DNA of 64,000 nucleotides from a virus: positions 1-64,000 of IMG/VR virus record IMGVR_UViG_3300021407_000012; one strand, given 5' to 3'. How positions within the stretch are numbered: the first letter of the stretch is position 1; each line of letters starts with the position of its first letter. Below are positions 1 to 8,159 of the stretch, one piece after another. A program made the position numbers and the translations under genes. A model generated the notes under the pieces. That model worked only from the letters and a program-made list of their open reading frames with translations, was not told the origin of the DNA and did not search any database.

Positions 1-537
1 CAATATATCATTCACATTGCAATAGACTGTTATGAGTGCCGTCCGGGTGAGTATGTTTGGATGGATGAGGAAAAGGAAACAAACGACAAGGATGCCAAGA
101 TCGAAGCCCTTCTTGCTGATCTTGACGATATTTTTGATGAGTTGACCGATTTGTCAACTCCCGGTCATCCGGTTATTCCGTTCATGTTTTTGGGTATCAT
201 CAACGGTGATCGCTTGGATTTCCACACCCTCACTCCCGACGAAGGTGAATCCTTTGAAATTGGGGACGAAAACGAGGTTGATTTCTCGGCAGCGAAGGGT
301 CTTCCGGTTTTGAGTGATATTGGACTGTATCACCCCGATGACCAGCCTGTGACTGACGAGGATGATCTTCCTCCTACGTGCGCTGATTATCCTGATTGCG
401 TATGTGGACAGATGGATATTGCTCTTTATGGGGCACCACTCGAAGTGAAGTCTACGGAACGTGCTGACGATAAGCCTGAGGCTGAAAGTTCGACACTCGG
501 TGATATTCTTGACGCTGTGTTGAAGAACAAGAAGTAA
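1..537 (+). CDS. Acidic hypothetical protein, probably 5' partial
   Basis: The frame is open from base 1 to the TAA at 535-537. An in-frame ATG stands at 61, but the 20 codons before it are also open and protein-like, so the start may lie outside the window. The product is strongly acidic with a charged N-terminal helix and a short Cys-x-Cys pair near the middle. No family recognised. A strong terminator follows directly, so it ends a transcription unit. Confidence 0.75.
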   Translation, partial: QYIIHIAIDCYECRPGEYVWMDEEKETNDKDAKIEALLADLDDIFDELTDLSTPGHPVIPFMFLGIINGDRLDFHTLTPDEGESFEIGDENEVDFSAAKGLPVLSDIGLYHPDDQPVTDEDDLPPTCADYPDCVCGQMDIALYGAPLEVKSTERADDKPEAESSTLGDILDAVLKNKK

Positions 538-557
538 GGTGCGGTCCAGACACCATG

Positions 558-588
558 CCCGACACCTTTCGGGGTGTCGGGTTTTTCC
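558..588 (+). terminator. Rho-independent terminator
   Basis: A 9-bp GC-rich stem (558-566 with 573-581, CCCGACACC pairing GGTGTCGGG) and 6-base loop are followed by a T run. It closes the unit ending at 537. Confidence 0.9.
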
Positions 589-683
589 TTTGGAACGTTA
601 GGGAATATCTCCGATAAGTTGGCGCGTCCATCATGACTTGCCTGAGGCTAACGGTAGGGCATTTAAGAACAAAGGATGAACAT

Positions 684-911
684 ATGTCGCATCATGTACA
701 ATGTCATTTAACAGACGAAAAGAAAGAAGTTCATTATCATTGTTGGCTTCCCGAAGATTATGCAATACCGGGAAAATCAATAGAAGTTAAAATGGATGAC
801 GGGGAATGGCACCCATTTATTGTAGAGAATGCTTGGACACGTCTCCCCACTCCTGTTGTACGAGAGCGATCTCAGGATTATAAGAAAACAAGGAAAGCTA
901 GTGACATATAA
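684..911 (+). CDS. Hypothetical protein, 75 aa
   Basis: The start at 684 is chosen because AAAGGATG lies just upstream; an in-frame ATG at 633 has no ribosome binding site. The product is small, soluble and rich in His, Trp and charged residues (for example HYHCWLPEDY). It overlaps the next gene by 11 bases, suggesting coupled translation. Family unknown. Confidence 0.6.
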   Translation: MSHHVQCHLTDEKKEVHYHCWLPEDYAIPGKSIEVKMDDGEWHPFIVENAWTRLPTPVVRERSQDYKKTRKASDI

Positions 912-1143
912 TATATACATACAAACAAATGATGATGCTTTTTTCTGTGTTAAGAAGGATGGAGAGATATTAGATTATTCAGATTATCACGAGGCTGTTG
1001 AATATGCTAAGAACATATTCGAAATGTATTTTGGTACTGGTTGGCAACCTCGAAAAGTAACAATTACAATCGAAAAAAAAGATTGGAAAGAAACTAGAAA
1101 AAGAGGGTGGAATGACAATAGAAATAAAAGGAATCAAGGATAG
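901..1143 (+). CDS. Hypothetical protein, 80 aa, GTG start
   Basis: GTG at 901 is preceded by AAGGAAA at good spacing; the ATG at 829 in this frame lies deep inside the upstream gene and lacks a binding site. The product has a beta-rich N-terminus, a helix around residues 25-45 and a basic C-terminal tail. It overlaps thyX by 32 bases, so it is probably co-translated with it. No family recognised. Confidence 0.6.
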   Translation: MTYNIYIQTNDDAFFCVKKDGEILDYSDYHEAVEYAKNIFEMYFGTGWQPRKVTITIEKKDWKETRKRGWNDNRNKRNQG

Positions 1144-1945
1144 TATAAGTCCTGATGAAGTTAGAATAACAACGTTTCAATTGAGGTATCCTCGATTTAT
1201 TCACGCTGAGTTTATGACGCATCGTGTGTTTTCACGTAATGCGTCTTCTTCGCGTGCGATCCCAATCAAGAAACAGATTGAAGCCATTATTAAAGACCCG
1301 GCTATTCCTATGCATTGGGGTAAAAACCAAAAGGGAATGCAAGCTGAGTTTGAATGTAATGAAGCTGTGAGGATTGCCGGATTGGATTTTACCAATCGTG
1401 ATGCGTGGCTCTATGCCATGGAAAAAGCAATCGAAATTGCTGAAGCATTTGACAGAGCCGGTTATCACAAACAGATTGTGAACCGACTCCTTGAACCATT
1501 TTCCCATATTAATGTGCTGTGCACTTCGACTACTTATTCGAATTTTATTGCTTTGCGTAATCACAAAGATGCAATGCATGAAATGCAGGTAATTGGAGCG
1601 ACGTTCGCCGAATATCTCAAAGAACCCCCACAGCAAGTTTTGGCACAAGGGAAGTGGCATTTACCATATGTTGATACGACGGATGGGGAGTTTGTTAAAC
1701 AGTCGGTAGCTAGATCGGCTCGCCTTTCATATCTTACATTTGATATGAAGGAATCGACCCTGGATGATGATTTGCTTCTTTATGACAAACTGGTAGGTTC
1801 ACATCCTATTCATGCATCACCGGCTGAGCATCAAGCAACACCCGACTATAAGTTGCAAAATGGTAATTGGCTCAACCCTAGCAAGCATGGTAACCTTACG
1901 GGTTATATCCAGTATCGTAAGTTATTGGTCGGAGAATCTTTATGA
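1112..1945 (+). CDS. thyX: Flavin-dependent thymidylate synthase ThyX
   Basis: ThyX methylates dUMP to dTMP using methylenetetrahydrofolate, FAD and NADPH. The 277-residue product carries the ThyX signature near residue 36: HRVFSRNASSSR, matching RHRxxSxNxxSxR with the first Arg replaced by Thr. The substrate-binding region with EPFSHI and QKR-like elements follows. Length is a little above the usual 220-260. AGAGGG precedes the ATG. Together with the ribonucleotide reductase downstream it supplies deoxynucleotides for replication, independent of a host ThyA. Confidence 0.93.
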   Translation: MTIEIKGIKDSISPDEVRITTFQLRYPRFIHAEFMTHRVFSRNASSSRAIPIKKQIEAIIKDPAIPMHWGKNQKGMQAEFECNEAVRIAGLDFTNRDAWLYAMEKAIEIAEAFDRAGYHKQIVNRLLEPFSHINVLCTSTTYSNFIALRNHKDAMHEMQVIGATFAEYLKEPPQQVLAQGKWHLPYVDTTDGEFVKQSVARSARLSYLTFDMKESTLDDDLLLYDKLVGSHPIHASPAEHQATPDYKLQNGNWLNPSKHGNLTGYIQYRKLLVGESL

Positions 1946-2127
1946 AAAAATTTGAATATCTATTACGTTATGTTGAATTGCGTCAACCTGTAACTTCAGT
2001 CAAAACTTTGAATGGGTTGGGTCAAGAAGGATGGGAATTAATTGCGATCCTTCACGATATCGGCTATTTTAAAAGGGAACTTGTAGAAAGTTATGAACCT
2101 CTTGCGGTTCTGAACGAAGACTACTAA
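1942..2127 (+). CDS. DUF4177-like small protein
   Basis: 61 residues overlapping the thyX stop in an ATGA arrangement. The central LNGLGQEGWELIAI and the following FKRE strand match the pattern of DUF4177-type small beta proteins (LNxLGxEGWELVAV, FKRE). The function of that family is unknown. Its position between thyX and the reductase suggests co-expression in nucleotide metabolism. Confidence 0.75.
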   Translation: MKKFEYLLRYVELRQPVTSVKTLNGLGQEGWELIAILHDIGYFKRELVESYEPLAVLNEDY

Positions 2128-2128
2128 C

Positions 2129-2239
2129 GATAAATAAATTCAATAACTAGTTCTCCCAATATCCTAAGCTAACGTGTAGCGCACGGAGCAATTTTGTGCG
2201 TGCATGGTCTATTATTGTCTAAAAAGGAAGAAGAAGAAA
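2129..2239 (+). promoter_or_regulatory. Intergenic leader of the reductase gene
   Basis: It holds a TAAATA-type late-promoter-like string (GATAAATAAA near 2130) and a hairpin at about 2176-2199 (GCGCAC paired with GTGCGT). AAGGAAG lies before the reductase ATG. No cobalamin riboswitch core is visible although the enzyme needs B12. Confidence 0.4.
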
Positions 2240-4273
2240 ATGCTCGTAAAAACTAAAGAGGCTTTATTAAATGATGTTTCTACCGGAACCGTGCCGCAGG
2301 CTTTTATCAATTCAGGAAGATATTTTGAAACACTTTTTCAAGAATACGTTTATGTATCCCGGTATTCGAGATTTGTACACGAGTTGGGACGACGAGAATC
2401 GTGGAGTGAGACAGTTACAAGGTATTTTGACTTCTATACCACTCATCTTCGCGAAAGATGTGGATATGAATTATCCGCCGTTCTGAGAAATGAATTGGAA
2501 CAGGCTGTTTTGAACCTTGAGGTTATGCCTTCAATGCGTTGTCTTATGAGTGCAGGACCAGCACTTGTACGTGACGAAATGGCTGGTTTTAATTGTTCCT
2601 ATGCTACTGTTGATAATCCTAAGGTATTTGCCGACATTCTATATATTTTGATGGTTGGAACTGGTGTCGGTTTTTCGGTTGAGCGTCAATATGTAAATAA
2701 GTTACCGGAAGTTCCCGAAGAGTTGTATCCAACTGATACAACCATTGTAATTGCTGATTCCAAGATCGGATGGGCAAAGGGATTAAATGAGTTAATTTCT
2801 ATTCTGTATACCGGTTGTATCCCCAAGGTGGATTATTCCAGGGTGCGCCCGGCTGGCTCGGTATTAAAGACCTTCGGAGGGCGCGCTTCTGGTCCTGAGC
2901 CTCTTAAGCGTTGTTTTGATTATATCGTTTCGACGTTTAAAGAGGCAAAGGGTCGTAAGCTTACGTCTCTTGAATGTCATGATATGGTTTGTATGATAGG
3001 AGAATGTGTTGTATCTGGTGGTGTTAGGCGTTCTGCTACTATTTCTTTGTCTAATTTGTCTGATGATCGTATGCGTACAGCTAAGTCGGGTCAATGGTGG
3101 AATACAACGCCTTGGCGATCACTTGCAAACAATTCGGCAGTATATAATGATCGAAGACCCTCCATGGACGTGTTCATGTCGGAATGGTTTTCCCTGCATG
3201 CCTCCAAGTCAGGAGAAAGAGGCATCTTCTCAAGGTTCGCAGCTAAAAATGTCATCGAACGATCAAACGCTTTTAGAAAAGAATTCTGTGGTGATATCGA
3301 AGGTATCCGATATCGAGATGTTGACTTCGAATGGGGGTGCAATCCGTGTTCGGAAATAATTCTTAGACCAAACGAAGTCTGTAATCTAACAGAAATCGTT
3401 GTACGTGAAAATGATACTTTAGAGACGTTGCTTCGTAAGGCTCGAATTGCATCGATCCTTGGGACGTTTCAGGCAACTCTAACTCATTATCGTTTTCTTT
3501 CCAAGAAATGGCAACATAATGCTGAAGAGGAAAGATTGCTTGGTGTATCTTTGACAGGTATTATGGATAATCCAGTATTGGCGGGTGAAAATGTCGATAA
3601 ACTTAAGGATTGGCTTACTCAGATGCGAAGGGAAGTTATTAAAACTAATGTTGAGATCGCTAGCGACCTTAATATACCTTCTAGTACTGCAAGTACATGT
3701 ATCAAACCTAGCGGAACCGTGTCTTCGCTTGTCGATTCTGCTGCTGGAATACACGGTCGTCATTCCCCTTATTATCTTAGGACAATTAGGTCTGATAAGA
3801 AAGACCCATGTGCACAAGTCATGATCGATGCTGGTGTTCCTTATGAGGATGATATTATGCGTCCTGATCATAATATGGTATTCACCTTCCCTATGAAGAG
3901 CCCCCTAAGTTCTAAGAAGAGAGAGAATGCAACAGCTATTGATCAATTGAACTTCTGGCTTCTATATCAGATGTATTGGTGTGATCATAAGCCTTCTGTT
4001 ACTATTTCAGTAAGGGATGATGAATGGATGGATGTAGGAGCATGGGTATACGCTCACTTTGAATATATGTCAGGTGTTTCGTTCCTTCCTTATGCTGATC
4101 ATGTTTATTCCCAGGCTCCTTATCAAGAGATAACGGAGAAGGAATATCATGAGTGGCAAGCAAAGATGCCTCAAAATATTGACTGGTCCACTCTGACTAA
4201 ATATGAGAGTAACGATTTAACAATTGGGTCACAAAACTTCGCTTGTGTTTCAAAAGAAGGATGTGACCTTTAA
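2240..4273 (+). CDS. nrdJ: Adenosylcobalamin-dependent ribonucleoside-triphosphate reductase (class II)
   Basis: Makes dNTPs from NTPs using an adenosylcobalamin-derived thiyl radical. The ATG at 2240 has AAGGAAG upstream. Family motifs in order: FNCSYATVDNP (first redox Cys), RPAGSVLKTFGGRASGPEPL, SGGVRRSATI, the active-site NPCSEIILRPNEVCNLTE with the radical Cys, Asn, Glu and second redox Cys, then KPSGTVSSLVDSAAGIHGRH, and a C-terminal Cys-x5-Cys tail for re-reduction. At 677 residues it is shorter than the approximately 740-residue monomeric enzyme of lactobacilli. Class II enzymes work with or without oxygen. It depends on host B12, since no cobalamin genes are visible. Confidence 0.93.
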   Translation: MLVKTKEALLNDVSTGTVPQAFINSGRYFETLFQEYVYVSRYSRFVHELGRRESWSETVTRYFDFYTTHLRERCGYELSAVLRNELEQAVLNLEVMPSMRCLMSAGPALVRDEMAGFNCSYATVDNPKVFADILYILMVGTGVGFSVERQYVNKLPEVPEELYPTDTTIVIADSKIGWAKGLNELISILYTGCIPKVDYSRVRPAGSVLKTFGGRASGPEPLKRCFDYIVSTFKEAKGRKLTSLECHDMVCMIGECVVSGGVRRSATISLSNLSDDRMRTAKSGQWWNTTPWRSLANNSAVYNDRRPSMDVFMSEWFSLHASKSGERGIFSRFAAKNVIERSNAFRKEFCGDIEGIRYRDVDFEWGCNPCSEIILRPNEVCNLTEIVVRENDTLETLLRKARIASILGTFQATLTHYRFLSKKWQHNAEEERLLGVSLTGIMDNPVLAGENVDKLKDWLTQMRREVIKTNVEIASDLNIPSSTASTCIKPSGTVSSLVDSAAGIHGRHSPYYLRTIRSDKKDPCAQVMIDAGVPYEDDIMRPDHNMVFTFPMKSPLSSKKRENATAIDQLNFWLLYQMYWCDHKPSVTISVRDDEWMDVGAWVYAHFEYMSGVSFLPYADHVYSQAPYQEITEKEYHEWQAKMPQNIDWSTLTKYESNDLTIGSQNFACVSKEGCDL

Positions 4274-4289
4274 TTATAGGGGTCACATT

Positions 4290-4952
4290 ATGTCTAAAAT
4301 AGCTTGGCCACACGATGATAATGAAACGTTGATCAAGTTTTATGGAACGCCAGGAATGGTCAAACTAAGAGACTTTGTTCCTCCGTTCCAAATGATCGAT
4401 GCTGACACCAAAAAGCCAGTAAAATCGTTTGAAGTGCACCCCAAGTGTTTTAATGCTTTTGCCCAAGTGTTCCAAGAAATATGGGATAAGTGTAATCATG
4501 ATCAGTCAGTTATTGAAAAGTATCATCTTCATCTTTTTGGTGGTTCTTACAATAAACGTCTTGTTCGTGGTTCCACCTCTCATTGGTCTGTTCATGCTTT
4601 TGGTGCTGCCATCGATATTAATCCTGCTGGTGCTCCCATGGCAGTCGATGAGCGACCTACGCAAGAAAATATGCCTGACTTTGCGGTTGAAGCCTTCAAA
4701 CGAGCGGGAGCAACCTGGGGTGGAGACTTTCAACATCGCAAGGACTGGATGCACTTCCAATTCGTCTATGAAGGGAAACAGACGTTCTTTGAACCTGTAG
4801 TAATGCCTGTAAGTAATGTTGTAATTCAATCGAATACTTCAGTATTTTCTAATACTACCAAACATCCTGTAGTTATTAATACTACTCCTATTCCTATAGA
4901 ATCCCCTAGTATCTTTGACAACCTTCTCGATAAACTTAAGCACATATTGTGA
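4290..4952 (+). CDS. M15-family zinc peptidase (putative endolysin or D,D-carboxypeptidase type)
   Basis: The M15 (VanY / T5-endolysin type) zinc fold is indicated by SVHAFGAAIDIN (His and Asp ligands, SxHxxGxAxD) and KDWMHFQF (third ligand His). Members cut peptidoglycan peptide bridges, so lysis or wall entry is likely. GGGG before the ATG at 4290 fixes the start. After the catalytic domain (residues about 30-165) comes a 55-residue Asn/Thr/Val/Pro-rich tail resembling tails on several other proteins here. It lies just upstream of a barrel-fold protein. Confidence 0.85.
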   Translation: MSKIAWPHDDNETLIKFYGTPGMVKLRDFVPPFQMIDADTKKPVKSFEVHPKCFNAFAQVFQEIWDKCNHDQSVIEKYHLHLFGGSYNKRLVRGSTSHWSVHAFGAAIDINPAGAPMAVDERPTQENMPDFAVEAFKRAGATWGGDFQHRKDWMHFQFVYEGKQTFFEPVVMPVSNVVIQSNTSVFSNTTKHPVVINTTPIPIESPSIFDNLLDKLKHIL

Positions 4953-4959
4953 GGCTTGT

Positions 4960-5370
4960 ATGACCATAACCTTTACTGGAAAACACATCACTTGGTTCCT
5001 TCCGAAGCCTTATAAGTGGGTTGACAGTAAGGGCTATCAATGGTATGATCGGGGGGCGTTTAATAATGGGGAAGGTCCCAACGCTTCGGGACTGCCTTTC
5101 GAGACACCGGGTTTTGCGTTCCATAATGAGAACCATACGCTTGGGGGTTGGTGGCAAATTGATATTCCTGATATTAAAAAAAGGATTATAACCCGACAGA
5201 CTGACATTGGTCCTCGTAAGCCTGTTATTGATTTAAATGCGATGCTTGCATTTGAATTATTTGGGACTGAAATGAAGGCTGATGCTAATGATAACCATCA
5301 ATGGACTATAACCTATCTTGGAAAGCAATTGCCTAATAATGTAAAAGAAGGAATAACTGATCTTGATTAA
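4960..5370 (+). CDS. Possible double-psi beta-barrel (RlpA/expansin-like) protein
   Basis: 136 residues. TRQTDIGPRKPVIDLN followed by a helix (AMLAFELFG) resembles the DxGP...R.IDL..AA..LG signature of double-psi beta-barrel domains in RlpA-like wall proteins. Gly- and aromatic-rich N-terminal half. It starts 7 bases after the M15 peptidase stop, which suggests a joint role at the cell wall. The fold is inferred from this motif only. Confidence 0.5.
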   Translation: MTITFTGKHITWFLPKPYKWVDSKGYQWYDRGAFNNGEGPNASGLPFETPGFAFHNENHTLGGWWQIDIPDIKKRIITRQTDIGPRKPVIDLNAMLAFELFGTEMKADANDNHQWTITYLGKQLPNNVKEGITDLD

Positions 5371-5593
5371 TTATCTTCGTAATTCAAATGTGAAAATATC
5401 TATTGATCTAAATCCGTTCTATTGGAGATTTCATTTTGATAGGATACTTCCTTCTCAATATGATCCATATTTACGTGTTTGGTGGTGTCAACTTTTGTTC
5501 TTAAACTTGTGGATGGTAATAGATAATGGCAAGATCGTTTTGGACCCCCTTGAACAGATTGAAGTCAAAGAGGAAGAGGAAGATCATCCATAA
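5363..5593 (+). CDS. Tryptophan-rich hypothetical protein, 76 aa
   Basis: TTG start at 5363 with AGAAGGA upstream, overlapping the previous stop. The middle is rich in Trp, Phe and Tyr (NPFYWRFHF, VWWCQLLFLNLWM), and the C-terminus is a Glu-rich tail. It may associate with membrane. Family unknown; the non-ATG start lowers confidence. Confidence 0.45.
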   Translation: MINYLRNSNVKISIDLNPFYWRFHFDRILPSQYDPYLRVWWCQLLFLNLWMVIDNGKIVLDPLEQIEVKEEEEDHP

Positions 5594-6038
5594 ATACTGG
5601 ATGTGTGATTGGACATTCGAAGGTAAACCAGTAGATTTTGAATCCACAGCCGAGTATTTTGGATTTGTCTACTCGATAACAAACAGACTTACCGGTAAGA
5701 AATACATCGGTAAGAAAAAGCTTAAATTTACAAGATCAAGAAAAGTCAAAGATTCTAAGCGTCGGGTTCGTGTTGTAAAGGAATCTGATTGGAAGGAATA
5801 CTATGGCTCTTCTAAGGAACTTGCCAAAGATATTCATAAGCACGGCAAGGAATGCTTTGATCGGGAAATTCTTCGTTGGTGCAACAGCGCCGGGGAGTGT
5901 TCCTATTGGGAACTTTGGTACCAGATGACGAACCATGTCCTTCTGAATCCAGCAAATTTTTACAACAATTACGTCGGCGCTCGGATACATCGCAAGCACC
6001 TGATGAAAAAATATCTTGACGAGATTGAAGAGACGTGA
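5526..6038 (+). CDS. GIY-YIG-fold nuclease-like protein
   Basis: 170 residues. FGFVYSITNRLTGKKYIGKKKL near residue 46 matches the GIY-YIG core (GxxYxI..xTGKxYIGK), followed by a basic region and YYGSS and the conserved Arg/Glu-containing helix. The family cuts DNA, often as homing or repair enzymes. Similar proteins are common in T4-like phages. The ATG at 5526 overlaps the preceding gene by 68 bases. Confidence 0.7.
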   Translation: MARSFWTPLNRLKSKRKRKIIHKYWMCDWTFEGKPVDFESTAEYFGFVYSITNRLTGKKYIGKKKLKFTRSRKVKDSKRRVRVVKESDWKEYYGSSKELAKDIHKHGKECFDREILRWCNSAGECSYWELWYQMTNHVLLNPANFYNNYVGARIHRKHLMKKYLDEIEET

Positions 6039-6050
6039 TATAAGCTTCCT

Positions 6051-6113
6051 ATGGTTGATGAAATTCAAATTTCTACGTGGGTTAAACGTGAAAATGAAAG
6101 GAATTCTAGATAA
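6051..6113 (+). CDS. Possible 20-aa ORF coupled to the next peptide
   Basis: A short ATG-TAA frame whose stop overlaps the next start as TAATG. No clear ribosome binding site. It may act only as a translational coupler or be chance. Confidence 0.25.
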   Translation: MVDEIQISTWVKRENERNSR

Positions 6114-6211
6114 TGCCACACCCTCATAAAAATCGCCCTCGAACGGGGCGTCGTAAGATTGGTTCAAAGAAGCGTCGAAAGAAACAGCAACAGAAGAGTA
6201 TGAAGAGATGA
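6113..6211 (+). CDS. Very basic 32-aa peptide
   Basis: Begins MPHPHKNRPRTGRRK and is over 45 percent Lys/Arg, with no acidic residue. AAAGGA lies upstream. Start and stop overlap both neighbours (TAATG, ATGA), a sign of a real coupled cistron. It may bind nucleic acid; no family known. Confidence 0.5.
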   Translation: MPHPHKNRPRTGRRKIGSKKRRKKQQQKSMKR

Positions 6212-6390
6212 TCCCCGGATTGTTCTTTTTTGTCGTGATGGCAGTTATCTTCGGATGGTTTGTTCTTCAAGCCCTCCGAAGTAATATTGTGGTAATTCTA
6301 ATTGCCTTTGTCGTTGTTTGTTATATGATCAAGGATAATCAGAATTTTGAACCTGTTAACTTTTATTTACGTCAGTTATATAGTCAATAA
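6208..6390 (+). CDS. Small membrane protein, 60 aa
   Basis: ATGA overlap with the preceding peptide. Two hydrophobic stretches (residues about 3-20 and 26-42) predict an inner-membrane protein. It lies upstream of the lysozyme, so a lysis-related role is possible but unproven. Confidence 0.6.
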   Translation: MIPGLFFFVVMAVIFGWFVLQALRSNIVVILIAFVVVCYMIKDNQNFEPVNFYLRQLYSQ

Positions 6391-6571
6391 TAATCCTTTT
6401 GGTTGTCGATTTACCATGTAAAGTATTCAAAATGTTCTTTGCTGCATAGAGGTAAAGGGTTCCTAATAGATGGAGATCATTTGTATCGTCAGTCATTTGA
6501 ATCTGAGACTCAATATTGGAGTACAAGTTCTTTAGTTTCTTAAGTTTTTTGGTGTCTTCCACGGCTCCCAA
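6356..6571 (-). CDS. Helical hypothetical protein on the minus strand, 71 aa
   Basis: TTG start at 6571 (minus) with AGAGG five to six bases upstream. The product is helix-rich (KKLKKLKNLYSNIESQ) with a Lys-rich end. It is the only candidate for the 236-base gap before the lysozyme, and runs against all neighbouring genes. It overlaps the end of the membrane-protein gene by 35 bases. Moderate support. Confidence 0.45.
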   Translation of the reverse strand: MGAVEDTKKLKKLKNLYSNIESQIQMTDDTNDLHLLGTLYLYAAKNILNTLHGKSTTKRIIIDYITDVNKS

Positions 6572-6584
6572 TGTATCCTCTCCC

Positions 6585-6590
6585 TAAATA
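6585..6590 (+). promoter_or_regulatory. TAAATA late-promoter-like motif
   Basis: CCCTAAATA lies 37 bases before the lysozyme ATG, like T4-type late promoters, where TATAAATA is the only required element. Fits a late lysis gene. Confidence 0.45.
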
Positions 6591-6626
6591 TGAGTAACAC
6601 TTCATTACTTATCTTAGGGAGAGATT

Positions 6627-7394
6627 ATGACTACATTTACCCCCAGAGTGTGCGACATTTCCCACTATGAATGGATTGATAATGACAATGGATTTGGGAA
6701 GGCGCAAGCTGCTGGTCTATGGGGTATTATATCAAAAGCCACTCAGGGAACATCATCAAAAGATCAATATTACTTGTCACGTCGAGTAGCTGCTAAGAAA
6801 GCCGGATTGCTTTATGGTTCTTATCACTTCAATGACGGGGAAAATGTACAGAAACAGGTTGATTATTATCTAGCCTATGCTGATCCTCAACCCGATGAAT
6901 TAGTATGTCTAGACTATGAGGCAAATCCTGCTTCTGATATGTCTATTAATCAAGCAGTAGAATTTCTTCATCGAATAGAAGAGAAGTTAGGTCGTAAAGC
7001 AGTTATCTATTCTGGTAACAAACTTAAGGAAACGATTAGTCGCCTTTCTGCTACTGATCAAGCTTATGTTGCTTCGCATCGTCTTTGGCTTGCTCAGTAT
7101 TCGTATACAGCAACATTGCCTCATGGGTTTAAAAACTGGTGGCTTTGGCAATATACTGGCGATGGTGCTGGTCCGACCCCTCATTGGGTGAACGGAATTA
7201 CCGCTCCCGGCAACAAAGGACTTGACTTGAACATATTTTCTGGTACACTGGATGAACTGAAAGCAACATGGTCGGGACTACCCACTCAGGTAGCAAATGT
7301 ACAACCAACGGTAGTGGCACCATCAATTGTTCCTTCAGTACCGGTAGCTAACGTTGTACCAACACCAACAAAGCATTGGTGGGATGTATTCTAA
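6627..7394 (+). CDS. GH25-family lysozyme (muramidase)
   Basis: Hydrolyses the MurNAc-GlcNAc bond of peptidoglycan, a likely endolysin or wall-degrading enzyme. GH25 features: VCDISHYE at the N-terminus (first Asp), LYGSYHF, the catalytic LDYEANP near residue 98, YSG, and the C-terminal WLWQYT. GGGAGAG precedes the ATG. The catalytic domain covers residues 1-210; a Val/Pro/Thr/Asn-rich tail follows. No signal peptide is seen, so export would need a holin. It is followed by a terminator. Confidence 0.9.
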   Translation: MTTFTPRVCDISHYEWIDNDNGFGKAQAAGLWGIISKATQGTSSKDQYYLSRRVAAKKAGLLYGSYHFNDGENVQKQVDYYLAYADPQPDELVCLDYEANPASDMSINQAVEFLHRIEEKLGRKAVIYSGNKLKETISRLSATDQAYVASHRLWLAQYSYTATLPHGFKNWWLWQYTGDGAGPTPHWVNGITAPGNKGLDLNIFSGTLDELKATWSGLPTQVANVQPTVVAPSIVPSVPVANVVPTPTKHWWDVF

Positions 7395-7452
7395 GAGATC
7401 GGGGCTAAGCCCGATTGGTGGAGCGCGCTTAGGCTGAGCCTACGCCCCTAGA

Positions 7453-7478
7453 CCCCTCAGAGAAATCTGGGGGGTTTT
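7453..7478 (+). terminator. Rho-independent terminator with GAAA loop
   Basis: 9-bp stem (7453-7461 with 7466-7474), GAAA tetraloop, four T residues. Ends the lysozyme unit. Confidence 0.88.
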
Positions 7479-7491
7479 GACGAACAGAGGG

Positions 7492-7520
7492 TTGACAACA
7501 TGAATGTAGCAGTGTATGAT
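7492..7520 (+). promoter_or_regulatory. Possible sigma70-type promoter overlapping an ORF start
   Basis: TTGACA, 17-base spacer, TATGAT. It lies directly after the lysozyme terminator, where a new unit would start, but it overlaps the 5' end of the ORF at 7500, so one of the two readings may be wrong. Confidence 0.45.
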
Positions 7521-7670
7521 GAAGCTTACGAATGCAAGATAGCGTGTATCCCCCTTGTTAAGGTGGTACCTGATCGAATTGAAGAAGCCCAAATGTTCAT
7601 TAAGGAATTTGGTCGTTTCTGGTTCAAACGTGATGGAAAGAGGATGTACCTTACCTATGTGCCAGGGTGA
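7500..7670 (+). CDS. Hypothetical protein, 56 aa
   Basis: ATG at 7500 with AGAGGG 11 bases before it. The product looks protein-like (RIEEAQMFIKEFGRFWFKRDGKRMYL). The overlapping promoter-like string would start transcription inside it, so confidence is moderate. Confidence 0.45.
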   Translation: MNVAVYDEAYECKIACIPLVKVVPDRIEEAQMFIKEFGRFWFKRDGKRMYLTYVPG

Positions 7671-7730
7671 AAATTTTTTTCACTGAAATACGATTTTTGA
7701 AAAAATCGACATAAATAGGCTTAAGAGGGG

Positions 7731-7759
7731 TTGACAACGCCGTGCAGGTCGTATAGTAT
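7731..7759 (+). promoter_or_regulatory. sigma70-type promoter
   Basis: TTGACA (7731-7736), 17-base spacer, TAGTAT (7754-7759). Predicted start near 7766, upstream of a short ORF and a pair of alternative hairpins. Confidence 0.75.
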
Positions 7760-7792
7760 ATGAACCCTCGAAATTAGGAGTTAACAGTTCAA

Positions 7793-7870
7793 ATGAATTC
7801 GGATCGTACATATAGTATTAAATCGTGGTGGCTGAATAGCCCCGTGAATTCATTCGAATTAGATATTTAA
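7793..7870 (+). CDS. Possible 25-aa leader peptide
   Basis: ATG at 7793 follows AGGAG (12-base spacing) on the transcript from the 7731 promoter. It encodes 25 residues with adjacent Trp codons, then directly precedes competing hairpins. The layout resembles a leader peptide with attenuator, but no regulated gene is obvious downstream. Confidence 0.35.
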   Translation: MNSDRTYSIKSWWLNSPVNSFELDI

Positions 7871-7872
7871 CT

Positions 7873-7921
7873 CGACAAGGCGCTTCGGCATCTTGTCTGG
7901 TTAAAGGGACAAGATGCCGGG
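7873..7921 (+). promoter_or_regulatory. Mutually exclusive hairpins (attenuator-like)
   Basis: CTTGTC at 7892-7897 can pair with GACAAG at 7874-7879 (stem capped by a UUCG loop) or with GACAAG at 7908-7913 as part of a 12-bp stem (7886-7897 with 7908-7919). No T run follows, so it is not a simple terminator. Confidence 0.5.
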
Positions 7922-7989
7922 ACCAAAAAATCCCCAAATCTTATCCCACCAGTCTCCGAAAGTTTTTTCGGGTCGGACTAAAAAAAGTC

Positions 7990-8018
7990 TTGACTTTCGT
8001 AAAAAAGTTCGATAGGCT
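7990..8018 (+). promoter_or_regulatory. sigma70-type promoter
   Basis: TTGACT, 17-base spacer, TAGGCT. Predicted start near 8025, ahead of 135 non-coding bases and the first tRNA, so it probably opens the tRNA transcription unit. Confidence 0.6.
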
Positions 8019-8159
8019 GTTGTGATGTTGGGGTGGTCCCGCTCTTTAGGCTTCGTTGCCGGGGGACGAATTGTCTAGTAGGTCGTCTAAAACGCTCTGG
8101 TTTCTAGCAGTTCTTTATTATGTTTTTCCGAGAGCTATACGTAGCTTTTCGAAAAGCAT

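Noticed and set aside
2128-2239. Cobalamin riboswitch before the B12-dependent reductase
   Set aside because: The leader is only about 110 bases and lacks the conserved B12-box elements.
7690-7712. CGATTTTT/AAAAATCG hairpin as a terminator
   Set aside because: AT-only stem without a following T run; too weak to call, although it lies between two promoters.
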